A stretch of 64,000 nt of DNA from Halolamina salifodinae (GTDB lineage Archaea > Halobacteriota > Halobacteria > Halobacteriales > Haloferacaceae): positions 62,001 through 126,000 of the forward strand of contig NZ_JAGGLC010000003.1 of NCBI RefSeq assembly GCF_017874235.1, read 5' to 3'. Position numbers and translations under genes: made by a program. A model generated the notes under the pieces. The model had not been told where the DNA came from, did not search any database, and saw only the letters and a program-made list of their open reading frames with translations. Shown here one piece after another: positions 25,256-36,057 of the stretch (position 1 is its first letter; every line of letters starts with the position of its first letter).

Positions 25256-26347
25256 ATGGCGTTCGATTTCGACTTCGACCTGCTGCGAGACCTGACCGAG
25301 ACCAGCGGCGTCCCGGGCTACGAGGACCGCGTGCGCGACCTCGCGCGCGAGGAACTGGAAGCCAACACCGACCGCGTCCGGACCGACGCGATGGGCAACG
25401 TCGTCGGCACGGTGGAGGGCGACTCGGAGTACTCCGTCGCCGTCGCGGCCCACATGGACGAGATCGGGTTCATGGTCAAGCACATCACGGACGACGGCTT
25501 CCTCAAGATCGACGCGCTCGGCGGCTGGGACGCGCGCGTGCTGCGCGCCCAGCGCGTCGTCGTCCACGGCGAGGAGGACATCACCGGCGTCTTCGGCTCC
25601 GTCCCGCCCCACACGCTGGACGAGGAGCCGGACGGCGAGGAGGAGGTCGGCGACCGCGTCGTCGACCTCGGCCGGGACGCCGAGACAGTCGAGGAGCTCG
25701 TCAGCGTCGGCGACATCGTCACGATGGAGCAGTCGACGGTGAAGATGGGCGACTCGGTCACGGGCAAGGCGCTCGACGACCGCGTCTGCCTGTTCGCGAT
25801 GCTCGAGGCCGCCCGCGAGATCGAGAACCCCGACGTGACGATCCACTTCTGTGCGACCGTCCAGGAGGAAGTCGGCCTCCGCGGCGCCACCGCGCTGGGC
25901 AGCGCGGGACGGGCTCGCGCTGGCTCCCGGACGCAGTCCGGGAACGTCGACATCGATCCGGACCTCGCGGTCGCGCTGGACGTGACCATCGCGAGCGACA
26001 TCCCGGGCGTCAGCGAGGACAAGCACGTCACCAAGCTGGGCGAGGGGACGGCGATCAAACTGAAGGACAGCTCCGTGATCACGACGCCGAAGGTCCACAA
26101 GCGCCTCACGTCCGTCGCCGAGGACGAGGGTATCGACCACCAGCTAGAGGTGCTCCCCTCCGGTGGCACCGACACGGCTGGCTTCCAGAACACCAACGGC
26201 GCCACGCCCGTCGGCGCCATCTCGATCCCGACGCGCTACCTCCACACCGTCACCGAGACGGCCAACGGCGACGACATCCGGTCGACCATCGACCTGCTGA
26301 CGGCGTTCCTCGAGAGCGAGGACGGCGAGCACGACTACTCGTTATAA
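25256..26347 (+). CDS. M42 family metallopeptidase (with in-frame hairpin insert)
   Basis: A 363-residue aminopeptidase of the tetrahedral TET/M42 group. Metal and catalytic motifs: AAHMDEIGF (about 62-70), LDDRVCLFAM (about 176), QEEVGLRGA (about 202-210), LDVTIASD and SGGTDTAGF. It degrades short peptides in the cytoplasm. Between ATALG and VDIDPD there are about 15 extra residues (Ser, Arg, Gly-rich) encoded by two short hairpins at 25901-25943. Family members I know run straight through, so this looks like an insertion that kept the frame. Confidence 0.9.
   Translation: MAFDFDFDLLRDLTETSGVPGYEDRVRDLAREELEANTDRVRTDAMGNVVGTVEGDSEYSVAVAAHMDEIGFMVKHITDDGFLKIDALGGWDARVLRAQRVVVHGEEDITGVFGSVPPHTLDEEPDGEEEVGDRVVDLGRDAETVEELVSVGDIVTMEQSTVKMGDSVTGKALDDRVCLFAMLEAAREIENPDVTIHFCATVQEEVGLRGATALGSAGRARAGSRTQSGNVDIDPDLAVALDVTIASDIPGVSEDKHVTKLGEGTAIKLKDSSVITTPKVHKRLTSVAEDEGIDHQLEVLPSGGTDTAGFQNTNGATPVGAISIPTRYLHTVTETANGDDIRSTIDLLTAFLESEDGEHDYSL
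25901..25943. repeat. In-frame hairpin insert in the M42 peptidase gene
   Basis: Two adjacent hairpins: AGCGCG/CGCGCT at 25901-25921, and a perfect 8-bp stem TCCCGGAC with GCA loop at 25925-25943. They encode the extra SAGRARAGSRTQSG-like segment. The loop trinucleotides and stem sizes match those at 34194-34283. Confidence 0.65.
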
Positions 26348-26348
26348 C

Positions 26349-26412
26349 CGACCACGGCGAGACCGGTCGTCGACGACGCCATGTCGACGACCCGGAGCCT
26401 ATGCCGCGGTCG
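26349..26412. repeat. Dispersed hairpin repeat copy
   Basis: An outer pair CGACCACGGC/GCCGCGGTCG (26349-26358, 26403-26412) encloses a perfect inner stem GGTCGTCGAC/GTCGACGACC (26365-26374, 26383-26392). The layout matches the 71-bp units at 22635. It follows the M42 stop by one base and may also act in termination. Confidence 0.7.
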
Positions 26413-26524
26413 TGTACAACCGCCCCGTTCCTACCGCGCGGGAACCGCCGATACCGATTCACGAGTGGAAACCCCTTTCTCTACCAGGGGCGAACCCCTG
26501 CTAGATCCAACGAGTGACCGACTG

Positions 26525-26656
26525 ATGAAAGAGCACGAGTTCGTCTGTCAGGACTGTGGCCAGCAGATCGAGGTGAACGAGCCGGTACAGCAGGCCATCC
26601 TCGAGAACGGCTGCCCGGTCTGCTCGGCGCCCGCCTCCCCCGACGATTTCTCGTAG
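26525..26656 (+). CDS. Small zinc-ribbon protein
   Basis: A 43-residue protein with two CxxC knuckles, CQDC (residues 8-11) and CPVC (about 31-34), spaced as in a zinc ribbon. Halophile genomes carry many such mini zinc-finger proteins. The role is unknown; nucleic-acid or protein binding is possible. Stop adjoins that of the convergent next gene. Confidence 0.75.
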   Translation: MKEHEFVCQDCGQQIEVNEPVQQAILENGCPVCSAPASPDDFS

Positions 26657-27109
26657 CTACTCGCGCTCGACTTCGGTCCGGCGTCCGGTCAGTTGGGTGG
26701 TCTCGAACTCGTAGAGCCGGATATCCAGATCATCCTTCGGTTCGCCCCAGATCTCGAACAGCGGGCGCTTTGCCCGGCCGTACTGCTCGATCTGTTCGAC
26801 CGAGAGCGACTCCGGATCGATCTCGTGGAGCGTCCCGCCGGCGACGACGCTGCGGTAGCTCTCCTCCTGTTCCCCGTCGTAGACGACGAACCGCGCGGTG
26901 GTGTCGGGTTTCAGGAACCGGCGCTTCTCGCTTTCGGGCGTCGAGACGAGCCGGAAGTAGAACGCTTGCCGCTCGGGGTCATAGCCGTACGAGACCGGCG
27001 CGGCGTAGGGGTCGTCGTCCTCGGCGAGTGAGAGCACTCCCGTCTCCTTCTCACCGAGAAACGCGTTCGTCTCCTCCCGCGTCATCTCGGTCTCTCGGGC
27101 GAGTGGCAT
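26657..27109 (-). CDS. Pyridoxamine 5'-phosphate oxidase-like flavin protein
   Basis: A 150-residue split-barrel protein of the pyridoxamine-phosphate-oxidase-like superfamily (FMN/F420-binding). N-terminal TREETNAFLGEKETGVLSL and the YAAPVSYGYD strand are typical. The start at 27109 is preferred over 27124 because a GCTTAGC TATA-like block lies about 30 nt upstream of it. Probable general stress or redox role; substrate unknown. Confidence 0.8.
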   Translation of the reverse strand: MPLARETEMTREETNAFLGEKETGVLSLAEDDDPYAAPVSYGYDPERQAFYFRLVSTPESEKRRFLKPDTTARFVVYDGEQEESYRSVVAGGTLHEIDPESLSVEQIEQYGRAKRPLFEIWGEPKDDLDIRLYEFETTQLTGRRTEVERE

Positions 27110-27157
27110 CGTACTCCGACCCAACGGAGCTTCGGGCTAAGCCGTTACGGTTGGCTG

Positions 27158-27787
27158 CTACCCTTCGTCGAACACGTCGGCGAACAGTTTGCGCTGGGCA
27201 GCAACGAGATGCTCGGTGAACGTCGACCGCGAAATCCCCAGCTCCTCGGCGAGTTCGGTGGCGTTCGCCCCTTTCGGCCGCTCGAAGTAGCCCTCGCGGT
27301 AGGCGGCCCGCAGCACCTCCAGCTGTCGGTCGGTCAGCTTCCCGCGGTTGACGAACCGGCGGTCGTCCGGGCTCCCCGATAGCGGCGGCTGGAGTAGCTG
27401 TTTCACGTCGGCGGAGGGGAACTCCTCACGGAGCGTCGCCATCACCTCCTGGAGCCGTTCGAACGACTCCGCGTGGAAGACGAGCGTCAGGTCCCCCGGC
27501 TCCGCGACGTACCGATGGATCGGACAGCCGAACGAACCGAGACACGAACAGGGGCACTCGCCGGCGTGCTCGACGCGGTAGACGTCGGTATCGCCGTAGG
27601 AGAACACCGGTTCGGCGTCGACGCCATCGGCGGGGCTGTCCAGCAGGAACTCCGTGACCGGCCGGTCGTTGGCCGAGACGCTCGTGGCGACGCTCTCGAC
27701 GGCGGCGTCGGCGGCGACTGCAGAACGGGCGACCGGGCAACCTGTGGGCGCCGCAAACGCCACCGTCGCCCGGATGCCGGAGGCCAT
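27158..27787 (-). CDS. Bat-like HTH-10 transcriptional regulator
   Basis: A 209-residue regulator. The C-terminal HTH_10 domain reads LTDRQLEVLRAAYREGYFERPKGA followed by ELAEELGISRSTFTEHL (about 150-200). The N-terminal half is a small sensory domain with a Cys-rich CPCSCLGSFGCP stretch that could bind metal or respond to redox. The start at 27787 avoids a shadow N-terminus. It is divergent from the winged-helix gene at 27920. Target unknown. Confidence 0.85.
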   Translation of the reverse strand: MASGIRATVAFAAPTGCPVARSAVAADAAVESVATSVSANDRPVTEFLLDSPADGVDAEPVFSYGDTDVYRVEHAGECPCSCLGSFGCPIHRYVAEPGDLTLVFHAESFERLQEVMATLREEFPSADVKQLLQPPLSGSPDDRRFVNRGKLTDRQLEVLRAAYREGYFERPKGANATELAEELGISRSTFTEHLVAAQRKLFADVFDEG

Positions 27788-27919
27788 GTCGGGTGGGAAT
27801 GCGGTTGGCCCGAACTTCAGTGCCGTGGTCCCGCTGAGGCGGCGTCGCCGACCGGCCGTATAAACCCCCCACAGTATGCGTGCTCTACGCTTGTGGGGTA
27901 TCACCCGCTATGGTAGATC

Positions 27920-28288
27920 ATGAGCCAAGCCGTCTCGACCGTGGAGAACCGGTCCACAGACAGTCCCGCCGAGGAGGTGCTTCACACTGAGAGCGAGATC
28001 TCCGAGATGCTCGCCGCGCTGGACGACCCCGACTGCCGGTCCGTACTGGAGGCGACTGGGGAGGACTCGCTGTCGGCCAAGGAGATCGTCGAGCGCTGTG
28101 AGATCCCCTCCTCGACGGCCTACCGGAAGATCGAACAGCTGATCGATGTCGGCCTGCTCCGGGAACAGATTCGGGTGCGAAGCTCCGGGAACCACACCCG
28201 CGAGTACCGCCGCAGCGTCGATCACGTCGGCCTGTCGCTCGGTGACGACGGCTCCGAACTTCGCGTCGTCCGTCGGCCGGACGCGTAG
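27920..28288 (+). CDS. Winged helix-turn-helix regulator
   Basis: A 122-residue ArsR-like regulator: the helix-turn-helix LSAKEIVERCEIPSSTAYRKIEQL spans about residues 50-75 and the wing includes the HTREYRRSVDHVG strand. No metal-binding Cys motif. It lies 115 bp before the acyl-CoA mutase gene and divergent from the Bat-like gene; local control is inferred only. Confidence 0.85.
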   Translation: MSQAVSTVENRSTDSPAEEVLHTESEISEMLAALDDPDCRSVLEATGEDSLSAKEIVERCEIPSSTAYRKIEQLIDVGLLREQIRVRSSGNHTREYRRSVDHVGLSLGDDGSELRVVRRPDA

Positions 28289-28402
28289 TCCTCGACCCGT
28301 ATTCGATATCGCGGTCAGTAGTTTATTTGCTCGATACCCCCGCTTACCTTGCCACCCCAAGAGCCGAACCCTTCATGGTCGTTCCGGTGATACTGATCGG
28401 GC

Positions 28403-30103
28403 ATGTACGACGACGAGGATCTCGCGGCGATACGTGAGTCCCGCGAGGGGTGGGAAGCGGAGACACTCGACCCGACCCTCGACGCCTACGGCGAACGGAA
28501 GGATCGCTTCGCGACCGTTTCGAACCTCGAGATCGACCGGCTGTACGACCCCAGCGACGTGGAGGACCTGGATTACGAGGAGGACTTGGGCAACCCCGGA
28601 GAGTTCCCCTACACCAGGGGTCCGTACCCGACGATGTACCGCGGCCGGACGTGGACGATGCGGCAGTTCGCCGGCTTTGGCTCCGCAGAGGACACCAACG
28701 AACGCTTCCACTACCTGATCGAGGAGGGTCAGACGGGGCTCTCGACGGCGTTCGACATGCCCTCGCTGATGGGGCTGGACTCCGACGACCCGATGGCGCT
28801 GGGCGAGGTCGGGCGGGAGGGCGTCGCCGTCGACACGCTACGGGACATGGAGATCCTCTTCGACGGCATCGACATCGGCGAGGTGTCGACGTCGTTCACG
28901 ATCAACCCGTCCGCGTCGGTGATCTACGCGATGTATCTCGCGCTGGCCGACCAGCAGGATGTCCCCCGTGAGGAGGTGCGCGGGACCCTCCAGAACGACA
29001 TGCTCAAGGAGTTCATCGCCCAGAAGGAGTGGGTGATCCCCCCGGAGCCGTCGCTCGATATCGTCACCGACACCATCGAGTTCGCCGCCGAGGAGACGCC
29101 GAAGTTCAGCCCGGTCTCCATCTCGGGCTACCACATCCGCGAGGCCGGGTCGACGGCGGTGCAGGAACTCGCCTTCACGCTCGCAGACGGGTTCGCGTAC
29201 GTCGAGGACGCGATGGACCGGGGCCTCGACATCGACGAGTTCGCGCCACAGCTGAGTTTCTTCTTCAACTCCCACAACTCCATCTTCGAGGAGGTGGCGA
29301 AGTTCCGGGCCGCACGGCGCATCTACGCCCGCGTGATGGACGAGTGGTACGACGCCGAGGCCGAGGAGTCAAAACAGCTGAAGTTCCACACCCAGACCGC
29401 CGGCCAGTCGCTGACGGCTCAGCAGCCCCTGAACAACATCGTTCGGGTGACGATTCAAGCGCTCGCGGGCGTGTTCGGCGGCACGCAGAGCCTCCACACC
29501 AACTCCTACGACGAGGCGCTGGCGCTGCCCAGCGAGGAAGCGGTCCGGGTCGCGCTGCGCACCCAGCAGATCATCGCCGAGGAGTCCGGCGCCGCCGACA
29601 GCGTCGACCCCCTCGCCGGGTCGTTCATGGTCGAGAGCCTTACCGACGAGGTGGAGGAGGAGGCCATGGAGTATATCGAGACGATCAAAGAGATGGGCGA
29701 CGGCTCGGTCCGGGACGGCGTGCTCACGGGGATCGAGGAGGGCTTCTTCCACCGGGAGATCCAGGAGTCCTCCTACGAGTATCAGGAGCGCGTCGAGGAC
29801 GATGAGGAGGTGGTCGTCGGCGTCAACAAGTACGTCTCCGAGGAAGACACTTCGCCCGAAGTGCTTCACGTCGACGAGGAGGTCGCCGAACACCAGCGTG
29901 AGCGCCTCGCGGCCGTGAAGGAGGAGCGCGACGACGACGCTGTCGAGGCGGCGCTCGACGACCTGCGTGAGGCCGTCGAGGCCGGTGAGAACCTGATGCC
30001 CCACGTGATCACTGCCGTGAAGGCCTACGCGTCGATGGGCGAGATCATGGACGTGTTCGAGGCCGAACACGGCGGCTACCGCGAGAAAGTCGGGCTGGCC
30101 TGA
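28403..30103 (+). CDS. Methylmalonyl-CoA mutase family, large (alpha) subunit
   Basis: A 566-residue acyl-CoA mutase catalytic subunit: TIM-barrel substrate domain with YTRGPYPTMYRGRTWTMRQF (about 72-90, acyl-CoA contact) and GLSTAFDMPSLMG. The B12-binding domain is absent, as normal in archaea where a separate small subunit of about 140 residues supplies it. No small-subunit gene is present nearby. It interconverts methylmalonyl-CoA and succinyl-CoA, or a related short-chain pair. Confidence 0.9.
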   Translation: MYDDEDLAAIRESREGWEAETLDPTLDAYGERKDRFATVSNLEIDRLYDPSDVEDLDYEEDLGNPGEFPYTRGPYPTMYRGRTWTMRQFAGFGSAEDTNERFHYLIEEGQTGLSTAFDMPSLMGLDSDDPMALGEVGREGVAVDTLRDMEILFDGIDIGEVSTSFTINPSASVIYAMYLALADQQDVPREEVRGTLQNDMLKEFIAQKEWVIPPEPSLDIVTDTIEFAAEETPKFSPVSISGYHIREAGSTAVQELAFTLADGFAYVEDAMDRGLDIDEFAPQLSFFFNSHNSIFEEVAKFRAARRIYARVMDEWYDAEAEESKQLKFHTQTAGQSLTAQQPLNNIVRVTIQALAGVFGGTQSLHTNSYDEALALPSEEAVRVALRTQQIIAEESGAADSVDPLAGSFMVESLTDEVEEEAMEYIETIKEMGDGSVRDGVLTGIEEGFFHREIQESSYEYQERVEDDEEVVVGVNKYVSEEDTSPEVLHVDEEVAEHQRERLAAVKEERDDDAVEAALDDLREAVEAGENLMPHVITAVKAYASMGEIMDVFEAEHGGYREKVGLA

Positions 30104-30175
30104 TCGGTCGTCGTCCCCTGGGTCGGTTTCTCGGAGATGGGTTTATATCCGCGCCGGCACACGGTTGCTGTGACT

Positions 30176-32164
<1,989 letters not shown>

Positions 32165-32300
32165 CATCCTCCCGCGCCTGAAGACGCGGGAATCCCACGG
32201 TACCGCACCGCTGGATTGGGATATTAGGGTTTGCAGTCTACCACTTGTTCCTGCGGTTGGAATCCGCTGGACAAGTCGTGAAGGTAGACCGCTGGCTGTG
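32165..32300 (-). ncRNA. Predicted omega/right-end RNA of TnpB
   Basis: In characterised TnpB systems the guide RNA is transcribed through the 3' end of tnpB and the element right end, with the guide taken from flanking DNA. By analogy the scaffold here would span the tnpB 3' end and the hairpin at 32171-32190, and the guide would be antisense to the last acs codons (about 32144-32163). Limits are inferred. Confidence 0.4.
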
Positions 32301-33546
32301 CCAACCAGCCGGTACTCCTATCCCCGGGCAACTCCCCAGAAGACTCGGAGTTACTTTCATTGTTGATGTCGAGACGAATGTTCTCCGCCCCGTTCACATC
32401 AGCGTTGAACGCCGCATCGCACTCCTCGCAGACGTACAGACCACGCTCAACACGGTGACTGTCATCTTTCCGACCGCACATCGAACACGTCTTGCTCGTG
32501 TTTCGCTCGGACACTTCTACGACTTCTATGCCCTTGACCTTCGCTTTGTACGTGAGAAGCTTCGTGAAGCGGTTAAACGCCCATCCGTGCAGGTCGAGGT
32601 TCCCGTGTTTGCCCCAGCTCTTCGACTCACCATTCTCATCCTCGCGGACACCGTTGAGATTCCCGACGTTGATGCGACCAACTTCTTTGTCAACACACCG
32701 CTTGACGATGTGTTTCGCTAAGGAATGGAAGTAGTGGGTGCGGCGCTCCGACCACTTTTTGTGTAGACGGGTCGCTTCTTCGCCGCCTGAGTCGTCGCAC
32801 TTGGCAATCTTCTTCGGGAAGTAGTAGCCGTCCTGTTTGAGGCGGTTGCCGGGGTACAGGTCGGCTTCCTCTATCCCGTATGCGACCGCCGCGAAGTTGC
32901 TGATGCCGAGATCGATTCCAGCCGTCTCGTTGCCGGGTGCGTTGGGTGTCTCGATTTCGTCTTTGCAGACGAGGTGTAGTTCCCATCGCCCCTTTGCCTT
33001 GTCATAGACGGCCCTAACTTGTTGCAGGTTCTCGACGGTGACTCCGGGGCGCATCTCGTACTCGACAAGGATGTACTCCCACGCTTTCGGGTGTTCCTTG
33101 TGATTCGCGCCCTTCGAGAGTCGCACACGATTGTTTTTCGAGTCGTGTTTGATGCCGTTTTGCTTCCACGTCACCGTACTGCGTGGATGTTCTTCGTGGA
33201 CGTGGTTTCCATCGTCGTCGTAGTAGTTTTTCTTGCGGTAGCCGGGTGGATTCGCTCGACTGTCGGACTCTCTCTTGCCGTACCACGAGTTGAAGGCTTC
33301 AGCGAGTTCCTCCAGAACGCGCTGACTGGACTGACTGTGCAGTCCCTTGTATTTGGTGTGACCTTTCAACTCGTCTTTGAGGTCGCCGTGGTCGGGGATT
33401 TCTCCCGTGTCCTCCCAGACGTGCCGGGAGTGGTAGTTGGCGACGTTCCAGAGTTTGCTGGCACTCCACCCGTGCCGGTCGAGCGGTTTCTCTACCTGAC
33501 TGTGGTTGAGGATTTCCGCTCGGTGGGTACGGTGGACTTCCAGCAT
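32224..33546 (-). CDS. tnpB: TnpB-family RNA-guided nuclease
   Basis: A 440-residue TnpB. RuvC-I Asp is in GIDLGISNFA (about 215-224) and RuvC-III Asp in FNADVNGAENI (about 385). A four-Cys zinc finger (CSMC, CEEC) lies between. At RuvC-II, where many TnpBs have Glu in a V-E-D-L context, this one reads RINVGNLNGVRED; halophile relatives have a similar VGDL form, so the catalytic Glu may be relocated or lost. The start at 33546 (MLEVHRTHRAE) matches the family better than the ATG seven codons upstream. Confidence 0.9.
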   Translation of the reverse strand: MLEVHRTHRAEILNHSQVEKPLDRHGWSASKLWNVANYHSRHVWEDTGEIPDHGDLKDELKGHTKYKGLHSQSSQRVLEELAEAFNSWYGKRESDSRANPPGYRKKNYYDDDGNHVHEEHPRSTVTWKQNGIKHDSKNNRVRLSKGANHKEHPKAWEYILVEYEMRPGVTVENLQQVRAVYDKAKGRWELHLVCKDEIETPNAPGNETAGIDLGISNFAAVAYGIEEADLYPGNRLKQDGYYFPKKIAKCDDSGGEEATRLHKKWSERRTHYFHSLAKHIVKRCVDKEVGRINVGNLNGVREDENGESKSWGKHGNLDLHGWAFNRFTKLLTYKAKVKGIEVVEVSERNTSKTCSMCGRKDDSHRVERGLYVCEECDAAFNADVNGAENIRLDINNESNSESSGELPGDRSTGWLAQPAVYLHDLSSGFQPQEQVVDCKP

Positions 33547-33773
33547 TCTGAACGTCTGTATAAGCACTTATACTCGCGTCTCTTATAAGGGTTCGGTTTG
33601 AAGGTGGTGGAATATCCGGGCTTGCTATCGAACGGTGGATTGAGGAGGAGTTGTCGGATTCATCCCGCGCCTAAAGGCGCGGGTATTCTCCTTACTCTTT
33701 ATAAACCCGATACGGCGATAGCGAACTGCCGTCGGCACTCTCCCGTTTTTCGGCCCGCCTAACGATCGAAACG

Positions 33774-33798
33774 GCTTTACGCATTTAGGCTGGCCTAA
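33774..33798 (+). promoter_or_regulatory. Promoter with DtxR/SirR-type iron box
   Basis: TTAGGC and GCCTAA (33785-33790, 33793-33798) form a palindrome two bases apart, resembling operators of iron-dependent DtxR-family repressors. A TTTACGCA TATA-like block lies about 27 nt before the ATG at 33804, so the operator covers the start of a leaderless message. The downstream genes fit iron control. Confidence 0.6.
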
Positions 33799-33803
33799 TC
33801 CGT

Positions 33804-34814
33804 ATGGCGCAGGACACTCGCGGAGCGTTCGATCACGACGTGGCCATCGTCGGCGGCGGGCCGGCGGGATCGTCGGCGGCCGTGTTCACCGCCCGCTACG
33901 GCCTCGATACCGTGGTCTTCGACCGCGGCCGGTCGTCGATCCAGCAGTGTGCGGTGCTGGAGAACTACCTCGGGTTCCCCGGCGGCATCGACGCCGGGAC
34001 GTTCTACGCCCTGATGCACGACCACGTCGAGGCGGCCGGGGGGGCGGTCGTCTCCGACCTCGTCGAGTCCGTGGAGCGCGCCGACGCGGGCGAGGGGTTC
34101 CGCGTCGAACCGCAGTCCGGGGGATCCGTCACCGCCCGCCGCGTGATCGCTGCCACGCGCTACGGCGGCGACTACCTGCGCGGCCTCGACAGCGAGGGAC
34201 GAGGTCCCTCTGGCAGGGAGGAGCGAAGCTCCTCGGGCAACCGGGAGCCTGCGGCTCCCGGTGACAGCCGGACGGAGTCCGGCGACAGCGAGGACGCGAT
34301 GTTCGAGAGCCACGAGTACGACGGCGAGACCCAGGAGTACTTCGACAAGACGTACGCCGACCCCGACGGGACGACCCCGGTCGACGGGCTGTTCATCGCC
34401 TCGCCGTACGTCGAAACCAGCCCGCAGGCGATCATGGCCGCGGGCCAGGGCGCCCGCGTGGGCGTCGGCGTCGTCGAGGCCGTCCGGCGCGACCGTGGCT
34501 ACCCCGAAGGCGTCACCGACTACTACGACTGGGTGCGCCGCGAGGCCGAACTCGACGAGGAGTGGGCCGACCGGGACCGCTGGCGGGAGTTCTTCGACCA
34601 GCGACTTCCGGAGGATCACGGGCTCTCCGAGGAGCGCGTCGACGAACTCCGCGAGCGGGAGGTCGACCGCCGACTCGACATGTACGTCTCGGCTGCGGAC
34701 GCCGACCAGCGTGCGGAGGAAGGGAAGCGACGCCTGCTCGAGCAGATCGACGACGACCTCGTGCTCGAGGCGGCCCGCGAGATCGAAGCCGACCGAGCGA
34801 CCAACGACGACTGA
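33804..34814 (+). CDS. FAD-dependent pyridine-nucleotide oxidoreductase (thioredoxin-reductase-like)
   Basis: A 336-residue flavoprotein. FAD motif: DVAIVGGGPAGSSAAVF (about 13-29). The CxxC redox pair of thioredoxin reductase is not seen; the region reads SIQQCAVLENYLGFPGG. Residues about 130-160 contain a 32-residue Gly/Ser/Arg-rich insert encoded by four hairpins (34188-34283). It sits downstream of an iron box and six bases before an iron-siderophore-type binding protein, so an iron-release or ferredoxin/flavodoxin reductase role is plausible. Confidence 0.8.
   Translation: MAQDTRGAFDHDVAIVGGGPAGSSAAVFTARYGLDTVVFDRGRSSIQQCAVLENYLGFPGGIDAGTFYALMHDHVEAAGGAVVSDLVESVERADAGEGFRVEPQSGGSVTARRVIAATRYGGDYLRGLDSEGRGPSGREERSSSGNREPAAPGDSRTESGDSEDAMFESHEYDGETQEYFDKTYADPDGTTPVDGLFIASPYVETSPQAIMAAGQGARVGVGVVEAVRRDRGYPEGVTDYYDWVRREAELDEEWADRDRWREFFDQRLPEDHGLSEERVDELREREVDRRLDMYVSAADADQRAEEGKRRLLEQIDDDLVLEAAREIEADRATNDD
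34188..34292. repeat. In-frame array of four hairpins inside the flavoprotein gene
   Basis: Four consecutive perfect hairpins with three-base loops: 34194-34210 (stem GAGGGAC), 34218-34234 (GAGGAGC), 34241-34261 (CCGGGAGCC) and 34267-34283 (GCCGGAC). A 9-bp direct repeat GACAGCGAG brackets them (34188-34196, 34284-34292), giving a net insert of exactly 96 bp or 32 codons. Confidence 0.85.
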
Positions 34815-34820
34815 TTACCG

Positions 34821-36041
34821 ATGACTGACTCCAATCTGACGCGACGACAGTATCTGACGTACGGGAGCGCAATCGCCGCGAGCGGCCTGCTCGCCGGCTG
34901 TATCGGCGGCGACGGCACCGACACGCCGGCCGGTGAGGGAACCGATGAGCCGACCGAATCCGGCGACGGCACCGTGACGCCGAGCAGCCACACGGCGTCG
35001 ATGGCGCCCGTCGGCGAGGTCGAGTTCGACAGCGTGCCAGAGAACGTGATGGTGTACAGCCTGCTCTACGCCGACCTGGCGGTCGCCTACGGCCACGGCG
35101 ACGCGGTGAACTCGCTGGGGTTCAGCGCCGAAGCCGGCGGCAACACCCTCGACGCCTACTACGAGCGGCTCCCCGGGGTTTCGTTCGACCACGAGGGGAT
35201 CGAACAGCTCAACTCCGGCAACAGCGGCGTCACCATCGACAAGGAGCTACTCTACGAGCTGAACTCCGACCTCCATCTCGCGGACCCGTGTCTGGTGATG
35301 GGCTTCGACGGCTGGGAGGAAGCCGATGTCGACGAGATCCGTGAGAACGTGGGGCCGTGGTTCGGCAACACGCTCAGCCGCCGGAACGCCGAACCGCCCG
35401 AGGCGTGTGCTGACGACTACGAGTACTACACGCTCTGGCAGATCGCGGAGACCGTCGCTGACGTGTTCCAGTCGCCCTCGGCGTACGAGGAACTCGCCGC
35501 GGTCCACGACGACCTGCGTTTGACCATCGAGGCCGACCTCCCGCCAGAGGAGGAGCGACCGACGGTCGCCTCGGTCATCTTCATGCAGGACACGTTCTAC
35601 CCCTCGCGTATCGACACGGCCGGGTTCAGCAACGCGCACGTCCGGCCGCTGGGCGCCGTCGACGCGTTCGACAGCGCGGAGATCAGCTACCAGACCGCCT
35701 ACGACTACGAGCAGATGCTCGAGATCGACCCCGACATCATCCTCCACCGGTACGGGATCAACTCCTACTACGACGTGGGCTCGATCAGCCAGACCATCGC
35801 GGACCACGCCGTCGGCGGCGATCTCACGGCCGCCCAGAACGGCCGGATCTACCCCGGCGGCCACCCGGTGCAGGGGCCGCTGATGAACCTGTTCCAGATC
35901 GAGATGACCGCCAAACAGCTCTACCCCGAGCAGTTCGGCGAGTGGCCGGGCTACACCCACGGCGAGCCGTATCCGGAGATCCCCGAGGAGGAACGGCTGT
36001 TCGACCGCCAGCGCGTCGCCGACGCCGTTTCCGGCGAGTAG
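34821..36041 (+). CDS. Iron-siderophore-type ABC substrate-binding lipoprotein
   Basis: A 406-residue periplasmic-binding-like protein. The N-terminus is a Tat lipoprotein signal (TRRQYLTYGSAIAASGLLAGC, lipid Cys near residue 28), then an acidic Thr/Gly linker and a two-lobed domain with features of the class III (FepB/BtuF) group. It starts seven bases after the flavoprotein gene and shares its iron-box promoter. The permease and ATPase genes are not adjacent. Confidence 0.85.
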   Translation: MTDSNLTRRQYLTYGSAIAASGLLAGCIGGDGTDTPAGEGTDEPTESGDGTVTPSSHTASMAPVGEVEFDSVPENVMVYSLLYADLAVAYGHGDAVNSLGFSAEAGGNTLDAYYERLPGVSFDHEGIEQLNSGNSGVTIDKELLYELNSDLHLADPCLVMGFDGWEEADVDEIRENVGPWFGNTLSRRNAEPPEACADDYEYYTLWQIAETVADVFQSPSAYEELAAVHDDLRLTIEADLPPEEERPTVASVIFMQDTFYPSRIDTAGFSNAHVRPLGAVDAFDSAEISYQTAYDYEQMLEIDPDIILHRYGINSYYDVGSISQTIADHAVGGDLTAAQNGRIYPGGHPVQGPLMNLFQIEMTAKQLYPEQFGEWPGYTHGEPYPEIPEEERLFDRQRVADAVSGE

Positions 36042-36057
36042 CGTTTCGAACTTTTCC

